DNA from: Pseudomonas flexibilis
Lineage (GTDB): Bacteria; Pseudomonadota; Gammaproteobacteria; Pseudomonadales; Pseudomonadaceae
Length of the DNA stretch: 55,438 nucleotides
Direction: 5' to 3'
Assembly: GCF_000802425.1 (NCBI RefSeq)
Contig: NZ_JRUD01000006.1
Coordinates: 1-55,438 of the forward strand
In this document: piece by piece, positions 37,720 to 54,009 of the stretch
Position numbering within the stretch: position 1 is the first letter of the stretch
Layout: each line of letters opens with the position of its first letter
Made by a program: the position numbers and the translations under genes
Notes under the pieces: generated by a model
Told to the model about the DNA's origin: nothing
The model's input: the letters and a program-made list of their open reading frames with translations, nothing else
The model's database searches: none

Positions 37720-38892
37720 ATGGCTGCGTTGCTCACCCGCGAATCCCTTCGCCAATTGCTGACCGAAAGCGCCACCCCCTGCCTTTCCCTCTACCAGCCG
37801 ACCCACCGCACCTTCCCCGAACGGGAACAGGACCCGATCCGCTTCAAGGCCCTGATCCGCCAGCTGGAGAGCATGCTGCGCGAGCGCAAGGATGTCAGCG
37901 AACCGCTCATCGAGGATCTGCTCAAGCCCTTGCGCACCCTGGCCCAGGCCCAGGAATTCTGGAACCACAGTCTGGACGGACTGGCCGCCTTCAGTGCACC
38001 CGGTCATTTCCAGGTGTTTCACCTGCAACGCCGCGTTCCCGAACTGGCGGTGGTCAATGATCGCCCCAGCATTCGCCCACTGGTGCGCATCGTGCAATCG
38101 GCCGACCGCTACCAGATCCTCTGCCTGACCCTGGAGCGGGTGCGCCTGTATGAAGGCAACCGCGATGGCATCAGCCGCGTACCGCTGGCCGAAGGCGTCC
38201 CGGAAACGCTGGAAGCGGCGCTGGGCAGCGAGCTGACCGAGAAAGGCCAGAGCGGACTGCCCCAGGGTTACGGTCGCGCCAGCGAGCGAGCCGGCTCGAT
38301 GCACGCCGAAAGCGGCGGTTCCGGCAAGCAGGACGAGATCAACAGCGATCGCGAGCGCTTCTTCCGCCTGTTGGACAAGGCCATCCTGGAACATCACAGC
38401 CGCCCCACCGAGCTGCCACTGCTGCTGGCCGCGCTACCGGATAACCAGGCGATGTTCCGCGCGCTCAGCCGCAACGAGTTCCTGCTGCCGGAAGGCATAC
38501 CGCTGGACCCCGGCCTGCTCAATGACCAGCAATTGCGGGACAAGAGCTGGCAGGTGATGCAGCCGCGCTACCTGAAGCGCCTGGAGGGCTTGGTGGGGCA
38601 GTTCCAGGCATTGGCCAACCGGGGGCAGTCCAGCGACCAGCTCAACCTGATCGCCCAGGCCACCCGTGAAGGGCGGGTATCCACCCTGCTGGTGGAAGCC
38701 GATCGCAAGATCCCCGGCCACGCCGACCAGAGCGCCGGCCAGGCGCTGGAGGTGGACAGCGAGCAGAGCAACTGCGCGGACCTGCTCGAGGAACTGGCCA
38801 GCTGGACGATCCAACAGGGGGGTGAGGTCGTGGTGGTGCCGCAGGAACGCATGCCGACCCGCAGCGGGGCGGCGGCGATCTACCGGTATTAG
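37720..38892 (+). CDS. baeRF-type (eRF1-like) protein, family 3
   Basis: A 390-residue protein resembling the bacterial relatives of archaeal-eukaryotic release factor eRF1. The N-terminal part has SLYQPTHRTFPEREQDPIRFKALI and a central YQILCLTLERVRLYEGN segment. The C-terminal part, REGRVSTLLVEADRKIPGH and QQGGEVVVVPQERMP, matches the pelota/eRF1 domain-3-like fold. It has no GGQ motif, so peptide release like eRF1 is not indicated. A strong AAAGGAGA site and the 29-base gap place it in one operon with the HPF-like gene. Its function is unknown. Confidence 0.7.
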   Translation: MAALLTRESLRQLLTESATPCLSLYQPTHRTFPEREQDPIRFKALIRQLESMLRERKDVSEPLIEDLLKPLRTLAQAQEFWNHSLDGLAAFSAPGHFQVFHLQRRVPELAVVNDRPSIRPLVRIVQSADRYQILCLTLERVRLYEGNRDGISRVPLAEGVPETLEAALGSELTEKGQSGLPQGYGRASERAGSMHAESGGSGKQDEINSDRERFFRLLDKAILEHHSRPTELPLLLAALPDNQAMFRALSRNEFLLPEGIPLDPGLLNDQQLRDKSWQVMQPRYLKRLEGLVGQFQALANRGQSSDQLNLIAQATREGRVSTLLVEADRKIPGHADQSAGQALEVDSEQSNCADLLEELASWTIQQGGEVVVVPQERMPTRSGAAAIYRY

Positions 38893-38918
38893 CCACCGCA
38901 CACGGCCGATGTCGCTGG

Positions 38919-39001
38919 CGTAGGGTGGGCAACGCTTTGCTTGTCCACCACCGGTCTGCACCTTTCGGTGGGTAATCGCTGCGCGAGTTACCCACCCTAC
39001 G
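38919..39001. repeat. Palindromic dispersed repeat (GTAGGGTGGG type)
   Basis: CGTAGGGTGGG at 38919-38929 is inverted exactly at 38991-39001, and shorter inner inverted pieces (CCACCG/CGGTGG) lie between. This is the usual appearance of the GTAGGGTGGGTAAC class of intergenic repeats in Pseudomonas. It fills the gap between the baeRF gene and ispD. Confidence 0.65.
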
Positions 39002-39082
39002 GGGCTGGCCATGTCGCGTTGGCCACCATGGTGGCAACGCCGTGCCGGCGGTCGGAACAGCGCCGAGCGCCCTACGCTCGCC

Positions 39083-39787
39083 TCATCGGCCCCAGCGCTG
39101 GGCCAGCCACTGCAGGTCTTCGGGGCGGGTGACCTTGAGGTTGTCGGCGCGCCCTTCCACCAGGCGCGGCGCCAGTCCGGCCCATTCCATGGCCGAAGCC
39201 TCGTCGGTGACTGCGACACCAGCCACCCGGGCATCGGCCAGTGCGTGCTGCAGCGGCGCCAGGCGGAACATCTGCGGCGTGTAGGCCTGCCAGATCACCG
39301 AGCGGTCGACGGTTTCCCGCACCCGCCCGTCCGGGCCGGCGCGCTTGAGCGTGTCGCGCGCGGGTACCGCCAGCAGGCCGCCCACCGGGTCGTCGGCCAA
39401 CACCGCCAACAGGTTGTCCAGGTCGCTGCGCGCCAGGTTGGGCCGCGCGGCGTCATGCACCAGCACCCAGTCGTCCTCCCCGGCGCCCAGCTCGACCAGC
39501 CGAAGCAGGGCATTGAACACCGAATCAGCGCGCTCGCTGCCGCCCGGCGCGCGGTGAATGCGCAGATCCCGGGCGCAGGACAGCTGCGGCCAGAACGGAT
39601 CATCCTCGGCCAGGCTGACCACCACACCCTTGAGGCCGGGATGGTCGAGGAAGCAGGCCAGGGTATGTTCGAGGATCGTGCGGCCGGCCAGCGCCAGGTA
39701 TTGCTTGGGACGGTCGGCGCGCATGCGGCTGCCGATGCCGGCGGCGGGAATCACGGCCCAGAAGGCCGGCAGGGAGTCAGACATCAT
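39083..39787 (-). CDS. ispD: 2-C-methyl-D-erythritol 4-phosphate cytidylyltransferase
   Basis: A 234-residue MEP-pathway enzyme that joins MEP to CTP. The nucleotide site is VIPAAGIGSRMRADRPKQYL (about 13-32). DWVLVHDAARPNL (about 110) and ITDEASAMEWAG-like VTDEASAMEWAG are the remaining signatures. Two adjacent ATGs exist (39787 and 39784); the first overlaps the ftsB stop. It is the last gene of the eno-ftsB-ispD group. Confidence 0.95.
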   Translation of the reverse strand: MMSDSLPAFWAVIPAAGIGSRMRADRPKQYLALAGRTILEHTLACFLDHPGLKGVVVSLAEDDPFWPQLSCARDLRIHRAPGGSERADSVFNALLRLVELGAGEDDWVLVHDAARPNLARSDLDNLLAVLADDPVGGLLAVPARDTLKRAGPDGRVRETVDRSVIWQAYTPQMFRLAPLQHALADARVAGVAVTDEASAMEWAGLAPRLVEGRADNLKVTRPEDLQWLAQRWGR

Positions 39788-40065
39788 TCCGTCAACTGAA
39801 AGAGGGTTTCGCCCTCTTTGACCATGCCCAGTTCATGTCGCGCCCGCTCTTCCACGGTTTCCATGCCCTGCTTGAGCTCCCTGACCTCGGCTTCGAGGAT
39901 GCGATTGCGTTCCAGCAGGCGGGCGTTCTCGCTGCGCTGGGCCTCGATCTGCCGGTTCATGTCGCGAATCTGCGCCACGCCGCCATCGCCCAGCCACAAG
40001 CGGTACTGCAGGCCGGCCAGCAGCAGAAGCAGTACAGCAAAAAGCAGGTAGAAAGGTCTCAACAT
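39784..40065 (-). CDS. ftsB: Cell-division protein FtsB
   Basis: A 93-residue bitopic divisome protein. A short cytoplasmic N-terminus leads into one transmembrane helix (FYLLFAVLLLLLAGLQYRLW, about 4-23), then a leucine-heptad coiled coil (IRDMNRQIEAQRSENARLLERNRILEAEV), and a periplasmic end. It forms the FtsQLB complex. Upstream frame to 40152 is open but lacks a ribosome site; ATG at 40065 gives the family length. Its stop overlaps ispD. Confidence 0.94.
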   Translation of the reverse strand: MLRPFYLLFAVLLLLLAGLQYRLWLGDGGVAQIRDMNRQIEAQRSENARLLERNRILEAEVRELKQGMETVEERARHELGMVKEGETLFQLTE

Positions 40066-40157
40066 GAATCGGCCCAGCCAGAGTGAGGGGCTAAGGTAAT
40101 GCGTGCATGCCCGGACGGCTAGGCCCGCCCCCACAAAAGCGGCGACCGGCAAAGACC

Positions 40158-40271
40158 TGTAGGAGCGACTTCAGTCGCGAGCTTTTGGGGCGACCGGCTA
40201 GGGGCGACCGGCTAGGCGCGGCCGGCCAGGCTAGACCTCGCACAAAGCATCGCGGCTGAAGCCGCTCCTAC
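40158..40271. repeat. REP pair with a 15-bp tandem duplication
   Basis: Two units in inverse orientation: 40158-40184, an exact inverse copy of 69-95, and 40250-40271 (TCGCGGCTGAAGCCGCTCCT core). Between them a 15-base unit, GGGGCGACCGGCTAG, is repeated in tandem at 40186-40200 and 40201-40215. The layout is like a BIME. It fills the 228-base gap between ftsB and the eno terminator. Confidence 0.65.
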
Positions 40272-40293
40272 AAAGATCCACGCCCACACATAC

Positions 40294-40321
40294 AAAAAGG
40301 GCAGCCTGCGCTGCCCTTTTT
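40294..40321 (-). terminator. Intrinsic terminator of eno
   Basis: AAAAAGGGCAGC and GCTGCCCTTTTT pair perfectly around CTGC, 12 bases past the eno stop. The U tract on the minus strand makes a classic terminator, so ftsB-ispD need their own promoter. Confidence 0.85.
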
Positions 40322-40333
40322 CACCGTCGGCGA

Positions 40334-44158
<3,825 letters not shown>

Positions 44159-44284
44159 TTAGTAAGCGGCCGGCGCCGCGGGGTAAGCGAAGGAGCGATT
44201 GCGCAATGCGACAATAGCCAGCTACCACGGGTTCCGGAGGAAGCCGCAGAAGCTGTAATAAGACGGGAGCGCAGTCTACCGGAA

Positions 44285-45601
44285 TCAACCGGTCAGCTCA
44301 AACCCGAGGTTGGCCTTCGGGCATTCCCAATGCAGGCGACCTCGCACTTCCGAGGTGCATAGCGCGGGCAGGTTGGCCACCGCCAACAGCTCGTCGCCGC
44401 GCAGCAGCAGTGGCAAACGGTCGCGCACGAACGGCGGTAGCCCGCTCTCGTTGAGCAGCCGTTTCAGGTCACGCGTGCCGCGCGCCGCCAGCGTCATCCG
44501 CTCGCCGCCTTGCCGGTAGGCCAGCCGCAGCTCCCCCGAAGGCAGGCGGCCCTCCCAGCGCGCCAGGCCATTGCCCGGCAGGTCGATCTGCCCTCCCGCA
44601 AAGCCGGCGTTCAGATGAACGCTGTTCAGCCAGGGGCCCGACAGCCACCAGAGCCGGCCGGCGGCGCGACGCAGCTCGCCGCCCTGCAGACGCCAGACCG
44701 GCGCACGATCGTCGACGGCGTCGCGCAGGCAGGCCCAGCCCGCCCAATGCTCGCTGTCCGGCAGCCGCGTCAGCGGCGCCAGCCAGTGACGCAGCGCGTT
44801 GCGCTGACGTGCTTCGGACAGCATCTGCAGCGGTTCCAGGCGCAATGAAGGCAGGCTCAGCCAGGGCCAGGGCGACGGTTCGCGCGCCGCGACCAGGTCC
44901 TGGTCGGCCAGCTCGCCCAGCAGGGCATCCGCCTCGCGCAGGTGCGCGGCCGTGCGCGCCAGATTGCCCGCCACCTGAGGCCAGTAGCCCGCCAGCAGCG
45001 GCATGACCTGCTGGCGCAGAAAATTGCGGGCGAAGCGGGTATCGGTGTTCGAAGGGTCTTCCACCCACTGCAGACCGTGCTGTCTCGCCCAACTTTCAAG
45101 CTCGGCGCGCGACACCGCCAACAGCGGCCGGACCAGGCTCCCCGCCCCCAGCGGACGACTCACCGGCATGCCGCCCAAGCCACGCACGCCGGCGCCGCGC
45201 AACAGGCGAAACAGCAACGTCTCAGCCTGGTCGTCGCGATGCTGGGCGGTGAGCAGGACATCGCCGGGCCGCAGCGCCGCGGCGAACGCGGCATAACGCG
45301 CCTCGCGCGCCGCCTGTTCCAGGCTGGCGGCATTGCGATCCACATCGACCCGGACAACCTGCAGTGCGATGCCCAGCCGCTCACACACCGCGCGGCAATG
45401 CGCCGGCCAGGGTTCGGCGGCGGCCTGCAGGCCATGGGCGACATGGATGGCGGAAAGCGGCGGCAGGGTTTCGCGCTCGCGCAGCTCGGCGAGCAGATGC
45501 AGGAGTACCGTTGAATCCAGCCCACCGGAAAAGGCCACGCGCCAGGCAGCCGCGTCGCGCCAGGGCGCGAGGGCATGGAGAAGTCGATCAGGAAGCGTCA
45601 T
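44285..45601 (-). CDS. tilS: tRNA(Ile)-lysidine synthase
   Basis: A 438-residue enzyme that makes lysidine at C34 of tRNA-Ile(CAU) so that it reads AUA. The PP-loop is FSGGLDST (about 24-31), followed by the HHxD-type site TAQHRDDQAETLLFRLLRGAG, and the substrate-binding and C-terminal TilS domains (LKRLLNESGLPPFVRDRLPLL). The first His of the usual HHRDDQ is Q here. It is the gene between accA and pyrG, as in P. aeruginosa. Confidence 0.94.
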   Translation of the reverse strand: MTLPDRLLHALAPWRDAAAWRVAFSGGLDSTVLLHLLAELRERETLPPLSAIHVAHGLQAAAEPWPAHCRAVCERLGIALQVVRVDVDRNAASLEQAAREARYAAFAAALRPGDVLLTAQHRDDQAETLLFRLLRGAGVRGLGGMPVSRPLGAGSLVRPLLAVSRAELESWARQHGLQWVEDPSNTDTRFARNFLRQQVMPLLAGYWPQVAGNLARTAAHLREADALLGELADQDLVAAREPSPWPWLSLPSLRLEPLQMLSEARQRNALRHWLAPLTRLPDSEHWAGWACLRDAVDDRAPVWRLQGGELRRAAGRLWWLSGPWLNSVHLNAGFAGGQIDLPGNGLARWEGRLPSGELRLAYRQGGERMTLAARGTRDLKRLLNESGLPPFVRDRLPLLLRGDELLAVANLPALCTSEVRGRLHWECPKANLGFELTG

Positions 45602-45637
45602 GGCGGGAGGCTAGCGGGGCCAGGCCCCGGAAAGCAA

Positions 45638-45659
45638 GGAGCCGACTGACGTCGGCTCC
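45638..45659 (-). terminator. Hairpin after accA
   Basis: GGAGCCGAC and GTCGGCTCC pair perfectly around TGAC and are followed on the minus strand by TTGCTTTCC. It lies 27 bases past the accA stop and upstream of tilS. It is moderately terminator-like. Confidence 0.55.
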
Positions 45660-45685
45660 GAGGTGCAGCAACGCGGACGGACCGA

Positions 45686-46636
45686 TCAGGCCACGCCGTA
45701 GCTCATCAGGCGCTCGTAGCGACGCGCCAGCAGGGCGTCGGTTTCCAGGCCTTGCAGCATATCCAGCTGAGCATTCAGCTTGTCGCGCAGGCTGGCGGCC
45801 ATGCTGCCCGGATCGCGGTGGGCGCCGCCCAGCGGCTCCTTGATGATCTCGTCGACGATGCCCAGCTCGCGCAGGCGCTCGGCAGTAATGCCCATGGCCT
45901 CGGCAGCTTCCGGGGCCTTCTCGGCAGTACGCCACAGGATAGAGGCGCAACCTTCCGGGGAGATCACCGAATAGGTGGAGTACTGCAGCATGTTCAGCTG
46001 GTCGCACACGCCGATGGCCAGTGCGCCGCCGGAACCGCCTTCACCGATCACGGTGGCGATGATCGGCGTCTTCAGGCGCGCCATCACGCGCAGGTTCCAG
46101 GCGATGGCCTCGCTCTGGTTGCGCTCCTCGGCATCAATGCCCGGATAGGCGCCGGGGGTATCGATGAAGGTGAGGATCGGCATCTTGAAGCGCTCGGCCA
46201 TTTCCATCAGGCGGCAGGCCTTGCGGTAGCCTTCCGGACGCGGCATGCCGAAGTTGCGGCGCACCTTCTCGCGCACGTCGCGGCCCTTCTGGTGGCCGAT
46301 GATCATCACCGGGCGCTCGCCCAGGCGCGCCACACCACCGACGATGGCGGCGTCATCGGAAAAGTGCCGGTCACCATGCAGCTCTTCAAACTCGCTGAAG
46401 ATGTGGCTGATGTAATCCAGGGTGTAGGGACGCTTGGGATGACGGGCCAGCTGGGCGATCTGCCAGCTGGTCAGGTTGCTGAAGATGCTGGCGGTCAGCG
46501 ACAGGCTCTTCTCCTGCAGACGACCGATCTCTTCGCCGATGTTCAGCGAATTGTCGTTGCCCACCAGGCGCAGCTCCTCGATCTTGGCCTGCAGGTCGGC
46601 AATCGGCTGTTCGAAATCCAGAAAGTTCGGGTTCAT
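45686..46636 (-). CDS. accA: Acetyl-CoA carboxylase carboxyltransferase subunit alpha
   Basis: A 316-residue subunit that with AccD transfers carboxyl from biotin to acetyl-CoA. The start [16 protein letters not shown] is the conserved N-terminus, so ATG 46636 was chosen over in-frame codons upstream. The signatures [46 protein letters not shown] and [13 protein letters not shown] are present. It follows dnaE by 102 bases. Confidence 0.97.
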   Translation of the reverse strand: MNPNFLDFEQPIADLQAKIEELRLVGNDNSLNIGEEIGRLQEKSLSLTASIFSNLTSWQIAQLARHPKRPYTLDYISHIFSEFEELHGDRHFSDDAAIVGGVARLGERPVMIIGHQKGRDVREKVRRNFGMPRPEGYRKACRLMEMAERFKMPILTFIDTPGAYPGIDAEERNQSEAIAWNLRVMARLKTPIIATVIGEGGSGGALAIGVCDQLNMLQYSTYSVISPEGCASILWRTAEKAPEAAEAMGITAERLRELGIVDEIIKEPLGGAHRDPGSMAASLRDKLNAQLDMLQGLETDALLARRYERLMSYGVA

Positions 46637-46738
46637 AGTCATCCGTCTTGTTTCGCGGCCAGGGGCCGGGCGGCTGTTCCGGGAGGAGCCCACCTCGAAG
46701 ATTCGGGGCTCCCGTGGTCGAGCTGGCGGTCATTCCCG

Positions 46739-50266
<3,528 letters not shown>

Positions 50267-50349
50267 GGCTGACCTGGGCACGACTGACGGTAAGGGGCGG
50301 GATTGTAACGGAAAGCGCGCAGGCGGGGCGGTGGGCAGCGCCACAACTG

Positions 50350-51705
50350 CTAACCGGCAATCAGCTGCCGCGCCGCCTGGTTGTGCGCGGCGATCAGCGC
50401 GGCAACGTCCAGCCCTTCGATCCGCCCATCGACCACCCGCCAGCGGCCGCCGACCATGACCCGGTCGGCCCGCTCGGCGCCGCACAGCAGCAGCGCCGCC
50501 AGCGGGTCGTGACTGCCGGAAAAGCGCAGCTCGTCGAGCTTGAACAGCGCCAGGTCGGCCTGCTTGCCCACCGCCAGCTCGCCGATATCCGTGCGGCCCA
50601 GCAAGCGCGCCGAACCCCGGGTCGCCCAGCCGAGCACCTTCTCCGGCGTGATCGCCGCCGCGCCGTAGCGCAGGCGCTGCAGGTACAGCGCCTGGCGGGC
50701 TTCGAGCATCAGGTTGGAGGCATCGTTGGCGGCCGAGCCATCGACGCCGAGGCCAATGATCGCCCCTTCGACCTCCAGCTGCAGGGTCCGGCAGATACCG
50801 CTGCCCAGGCGCATGTTGGCGCTCGGACAATGGCAGATACCGACGCCGGCGGCGCCGAGGCGGTCGATCTCCACCTGGCTGAAGTGGATGCCATGGGCCA
50901 GCCAGGTGCGCGACCCCAGCCAGCCGACGCTCTTCAGGTAGTCCACGGCATGCATGTTGTGGCGCCGCAGGCAGTACGCCGCATCGTCCGGCGTCTCGCC
51001 CAGGTGCGTGTGCAGCCGCACATCGCGCGCCTCGGCCAGCACGGCGGTGTCGCGCATCAGCTCACGGGTGACCGAGAACGGCGAACAGGGCGCCAGGGCG
51101 ATCTGGACCTGCGCGCCGTCGCCGCGCTGGTGGTAGCGGTCGATCAGCCGCGCGCTGTCGGCGAGGATCACCTCGGCGTCCTGCTCCAGGCGCCGGTAGG
51201 GCCGCCCACCGTCGGGCTTGGCCTGGTTCATCGAGCCCCGGCACAGGGTGGCGCGCATACCCAGCTCGCGCACCGCTTCCACCTCTATATCGATGGCTTG
51301 CTCCAGGCCGTCCGGGAACAGGTAATGCTGATCCACCGTGGTGGTGCAACCCGACAGCAACAGCTCGGCCAGCGCGACCCGGCTGGCCAGTGCCAGTTGC
51401 TCGGCCGTCAGCCCGGCCCACACCGGGTAGAGCGTCATCAGCCAGTCGAGCAGCGACACACTGGCCACCGGCCCCCAGGCGCGGGTCAGGGTCTGATAGA
51501 AGTGATGATGGGCATTGACCAGCCCCGGCAACACCACGTGCTCGCGGGCATCGAAGGTGCTGTCCACCGGCCGCGCCGGCGCCTGACCGGCGCCCAGCAG
51601 CTCGACGATCACCCCGCCTTCAATCACCAGCCCGCCCGGCGCGCGCTGTTCGTTGGCGGTGAACAGGGCGAGGGGGTTCTTGATCCAGAGGCGAGTGGCG
51701 GGCAT
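50350..51705 (-). CDS. 8-oxoguanine-deaminase-like amidohydrolase
   Basis: A 451-residue metal-dependent deaminase of the cytosine/guanine deaminase-like (ATZ/TRZ) group. The metal residues are in PGLVNAHHHFYQTL (about 62-75), LHTHLGE (about 231-237), WLAHGIH and GLGVDGSAANDASN. The sequence strongly resembles Pseudomonas 8-oxoguanine deaminases (PA0142 type), which convert 8-oxoguanine to urate. ATG at 51705; a longer frame to 51750 exists. It lies between dnaE and a CstA gene, not a usual place for it. Confidence 0.82.
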   Translation of the reverse strand: MPATRLWIKNPLALFTANEQRAPGGLVIEGGVIVELLGAGQAPARPVDSTFDAREHVVLPGLVNAHHHFYQTLTRAWGPVASVSLLDWLMTLYPVWAGLTAEQLALASRVALAELLLSGCTTTVDQHYLFPDGLEQAIDIEVEAVRELGMRATLCRGSMNQAKPDGGRPYRRLEQDAEVILADSARLIDRYHQRGDGAQVQIALAPCSPFSVTRELMRDTAVLAEARDVRLHTHLGETPDDAAYCLRRHNMHAVDYLKSVGWLGSRTWLAHGIHFSQVEIDRLGAAGVGICHCPSANMRLGSGICRTLQLEVEGAIIGLGVDGSAANDASNLMLEARQALYLQRLRYGAAAITPEKVLGWATRGSARLLGRTDIGELAVGKQADLALFKLDELRFSGSHDPLAALLLCGAERADRVMVGGRWRVVDGRIEGLDVAALIAAHNQAARQLIAG

Positions 51706-52023
51706 GGCGGACGCTTCCAGTGTTGCGTGACGGGTCAAGGGGGTGTCCATCTGGGCAAAATCAGGTCCCGGAGGGGGCTAACCGAGCCGTTACCCGCAGT
51801 CTTCTGCTTTAAAGAACGGGGCGATAAATAAATGCCGTGCCTTTTCCCTCATTCCTGCACGAGTCAGACTAGACGGAAAAATAAATCTGCCCCCCTTCGC
51901 TCTACATCTACGACTTTAGGCTGATGCTCAATAAGCGAGAGCGCTCATTGGCTTACCCTCAAAAAAGCTCCCATTAGAGCAGAGCAGCCAGCGGAGCTTA
52001 CTCCTACAAAACGAGGTCCATAA
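51706..52023. other. Intergenic region with divergent promoters of the deaminase and CstA genes
   Basis: About 318 bases with no gene. AT-richer than its neighbours in 51820-52020. The CstA ribosome site GAGG is at 52013-52016, seven bases before the ATG. I see no clear -35/-10 pair, tRNA or strong hairpin; a short GGAG-CTTA-CTCC palindrome lies near 51992-52003. Confidence 0.5.
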
Positions 52024-53502
52024 ATGCTCATTTTCTTTGCCAGCCTTGCAATACTTTTACTCGGCTACAAGTTCTACAGCCCATTTGTTGAAAAACAAGC
52101 GGGCATAGACCCTACAGCCATAACCCCCCAACAGCGCCTGCATGACGGCGTCGACTACGTCCCCATCAGCCCCATGCGGGCATTTCTGATTCAGTTTTTG
52201 AACATTGCCGGTATCGGCCCTATTTTCGGCCCCATCCTGGGCGCCCTGTATGGCCCGATCGCGCTGGTCTGGATTGTCATCGGCAACGTTATTGGCGGTG
52301 CGGTGCATGACTATTTCTCCGGCGTGATGAGCCTCAAGGAAGATGGTAAAAGCCTGCCGGAGATTGCCGGCAACTATTACAACGTGATCTTCAAAGGCTT
52401 CATGCTGGTCTTCACTTGCATGCTGCTTTTCTTCGTTGGCGTGGTTTTCATCATGAGCCCGGCAGGCCTGCTGAGCAACCTGTCCTATTTCGAAGGCACG
52501 TTCCTGGCCGGAAATACATTTTGGGTATTGTTAATACTCGCCTATTATTTCTTCGCGACCTTGCTACCCATCGACAAAATCATCGCCAAACTGTATCCGC
52601 TGTTTGGCTTGCTGATGATCGTGATGACCAGCCTGGTTGCTCTAGCGCTGCTGCGTGAAGCGCCCCACCTGCCTCAGGTCACCGATCTGTTCGCCTACTT
52701 CGACGGCCACCATGAGCATGACTTCCTGACGCCCAACCCCAGCGGACTGCCCATTTGGCCGTTGCTGTTCCTGACCATAACCTGCGGGGCCATCAGTGGT
52801 TTCCACTCTACCCAGTCGCCGATGATCGCCCGCTGCCTCACCAATGAAAAATATGCTCGCCCGGTGTTCTACGGCGCGATGATGTGCGAAGGCATAGTCG
52901 CCTGCGTGTGGGCTACGGCAGGCATCGCCACCTTCCCCGGCGGCTATGTCGAACTCAAGGCTATGCTCGACCAGGGCGGGCCGGGCTTTGTGATCAACCA
53001 TATCGCTACCAGCTACCTGGGCATCTTTGGCGGAGTGATGGCGATCCTGGCAGTGGCCATCTTCCCGATCACCTCCGGCGACACCGCTTTCCGCTCGCTG
53101 CGCCTGACCATCACCGACGCCTTCAACATTCCCCAGTCCGCCATGCGCCGCCTGGCTTTGTCGGCGCCGCTGCTGGGCGTGGCGTATCTGATGACGTTCC
53201 TGGACTTCTCGCTGATCTGGCGATACTTCGCCTTCTCCAACATGCTGCTATCCACCAGCGTGCTGTGGCTGGCAACCAAGTATCTGTTGGATCGGGGCAG
53301 CTTCCACTGGATTGTCAGCATCCCCGCCGTGATCGGCACCGCCGTGACCATTTCGTATATCGCAACGGCCGGGATTGGTTTTAATCTGCCAATCCACTAT
53401 GCCAAACCGATTGGCATCCTGATCGCCGTAGCCTGCCTCATCGGCTTGGTCATTCAACACAATCGAAACAACGCCAATGCGTATGCGGAACCGGAAGCGT
53501 AA
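52024..53502 (+). CDS. CstA-family carbon-starvation transporter
   Basis: A 492-residue inner-membrane protein with about thirteen transmembrane segments. It shows CstA signatures: IAGIGPIFGPILGALYGPIALVWIVIGNVIGGAVHDYFSG (about 58-100), GFHSTQSPMIARC (about 260), and FPITSGDTAFRSLR (about 345). E. coli relatives CstA and BtsT take up pyruvate or peptides. It is shorter than E. coli CstA (701), like the short CstA class. Codon use is less GC-biased than in the neighbours, suggesting acquisition. A strong terminator follows. Confidence 0.85.
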   Translation: MLIFFASLAILLLGYKFYSPFVEKQAGIDPTAITPQQRLHDGVDYVPISPMRAFLIQFLNIAGIGPIFGPILGALYGPIALVWIVIGNVIGGAVHDYFSGVMSLKEDGKSLPEIAGNYYNVIFKGFMLVFTCMLLFFVGVVFIMSPAGLLSNLSYFEGTFLAGNTFWVLLILAYYFFATLLPIDKIIAKLYPLFGLLMIVMTSLVALALLREAPHLPQVTDLFAYFDGHHEHDFLTPNPSGLPIWPLLFLTITCGAISGFHSTQSPMIARCLTNEKYARPVFYGAMMCEGIVACVWATAGIATFPGGYVELKAMLDQGGPGFVINHIATSYLGIFGGVMAILAVAIFPITSGDTAFRSLRLTITDAFNIPQSAMRRLALSAPLLGVAYLMTFLDFSLIWRYFAFSNMLLSTSVLWLATKYLLDRGSFHWIVSIPAVIGTAVTISYIATAGIGFNLPIHYAKPIGILIAVACLIGLVIQHNRNNANAYAEPEA

Positions 53503-53540
53503 CTAAACCCGCCCCCTATTACGCAGCATTAGCCGGGCAG

Positions 53541-53573
53541 ACGGGGCCACTCGAAAGAGTAGGCCCCGTTTTC
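53541..53573 (+). terminator. Intrinsic terminator of the CstA gene
   Basis: ACGGGGCC-ACTC-GAAA-GAGT-A-GGCCCCGT forms a long stem with a GAAA tetraloop and one bulged A, then TTTTCGTT. It lies 38 bases after the CstA stop. Confidence 0.85.
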
Positions 53574-53709
53574 GTTACCAAGAAAGATGACGCAAGCGTT
53601 TGACCGGGATCGAAGCCACCAGCAGATCGGCTGGGAAGCTCTAGAGAATTTTGATCTTGCCCAGCTCCAGTGGACACCCCGTTAAGCGATACACTGCACG
53701 AGGTGAACC

Positions 53710-54009
53710 ATGGCAAGACCCGCAAGCACGATGAAGCAAACCCGTACCCGCCACTCCCAAGCCTACAAGGATGAAGCCTTGGCGCTCGCTGAGCGAGTCG
53801 GCGTCAGCAGAGCCGCCGAGCAGCTTGGCCTTCATGCGTCCCAGCTTTATGGCTGGCGGAGCAAGCAGCAGCAATCACAGACCAGCAGTGAGCGTGAGCA
53901 ATCTCTGGCCGACGAAAACGCCCGACTCAAGCGGCTTCTGGCCGAGCAAGCCGAAGAGCTGGCCATCGTAAAAAAGGCCGCCGCGTACTTTGCCAAGAGC
54001 CTCAAGTGA
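53710..54009 (+). CDS. IS3-family transposase OrfA
   Basis: A 99-residue protein with an N-terminal HTH ([32 protein letters not shown], about 19-50) and a leucine-type coiled coil (about 62-95, [25 protein letters not shown]). Such OrfA proteins bind the inverted repeats and regulate transposition. It is intact. It overlaps orfB by a GTGA junction, and a slippery heptamer lies before its stop. Confidence 0.9.
   Translation: MARPASTMKQTRTRHSQAYKDEALALAERVGVSRAAEQLGLHASQLYGWRSKQQQSQTSSEREQSLADENARLKRLLAEQAEELAIVKKAAAYFAKSLK
53970..53976 (+). other. Programmed -1 frameshift site A AAA AAG
   Basis: In the orfA reading frame the bases read GTA AAA AAG, which is the classic A6G slippery heptamer of IS3-family elements. 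The -1 frame is open from here into orfB with no stop. A -1 slip would make the OrfAB transposase. Confidence 0.75.

Noticed and set aside
37720-38892. Peptide chain release factor activity
   Set aside because: No GGQ motif is seen, so only the eRF1-like fold resemblance can be claimed.
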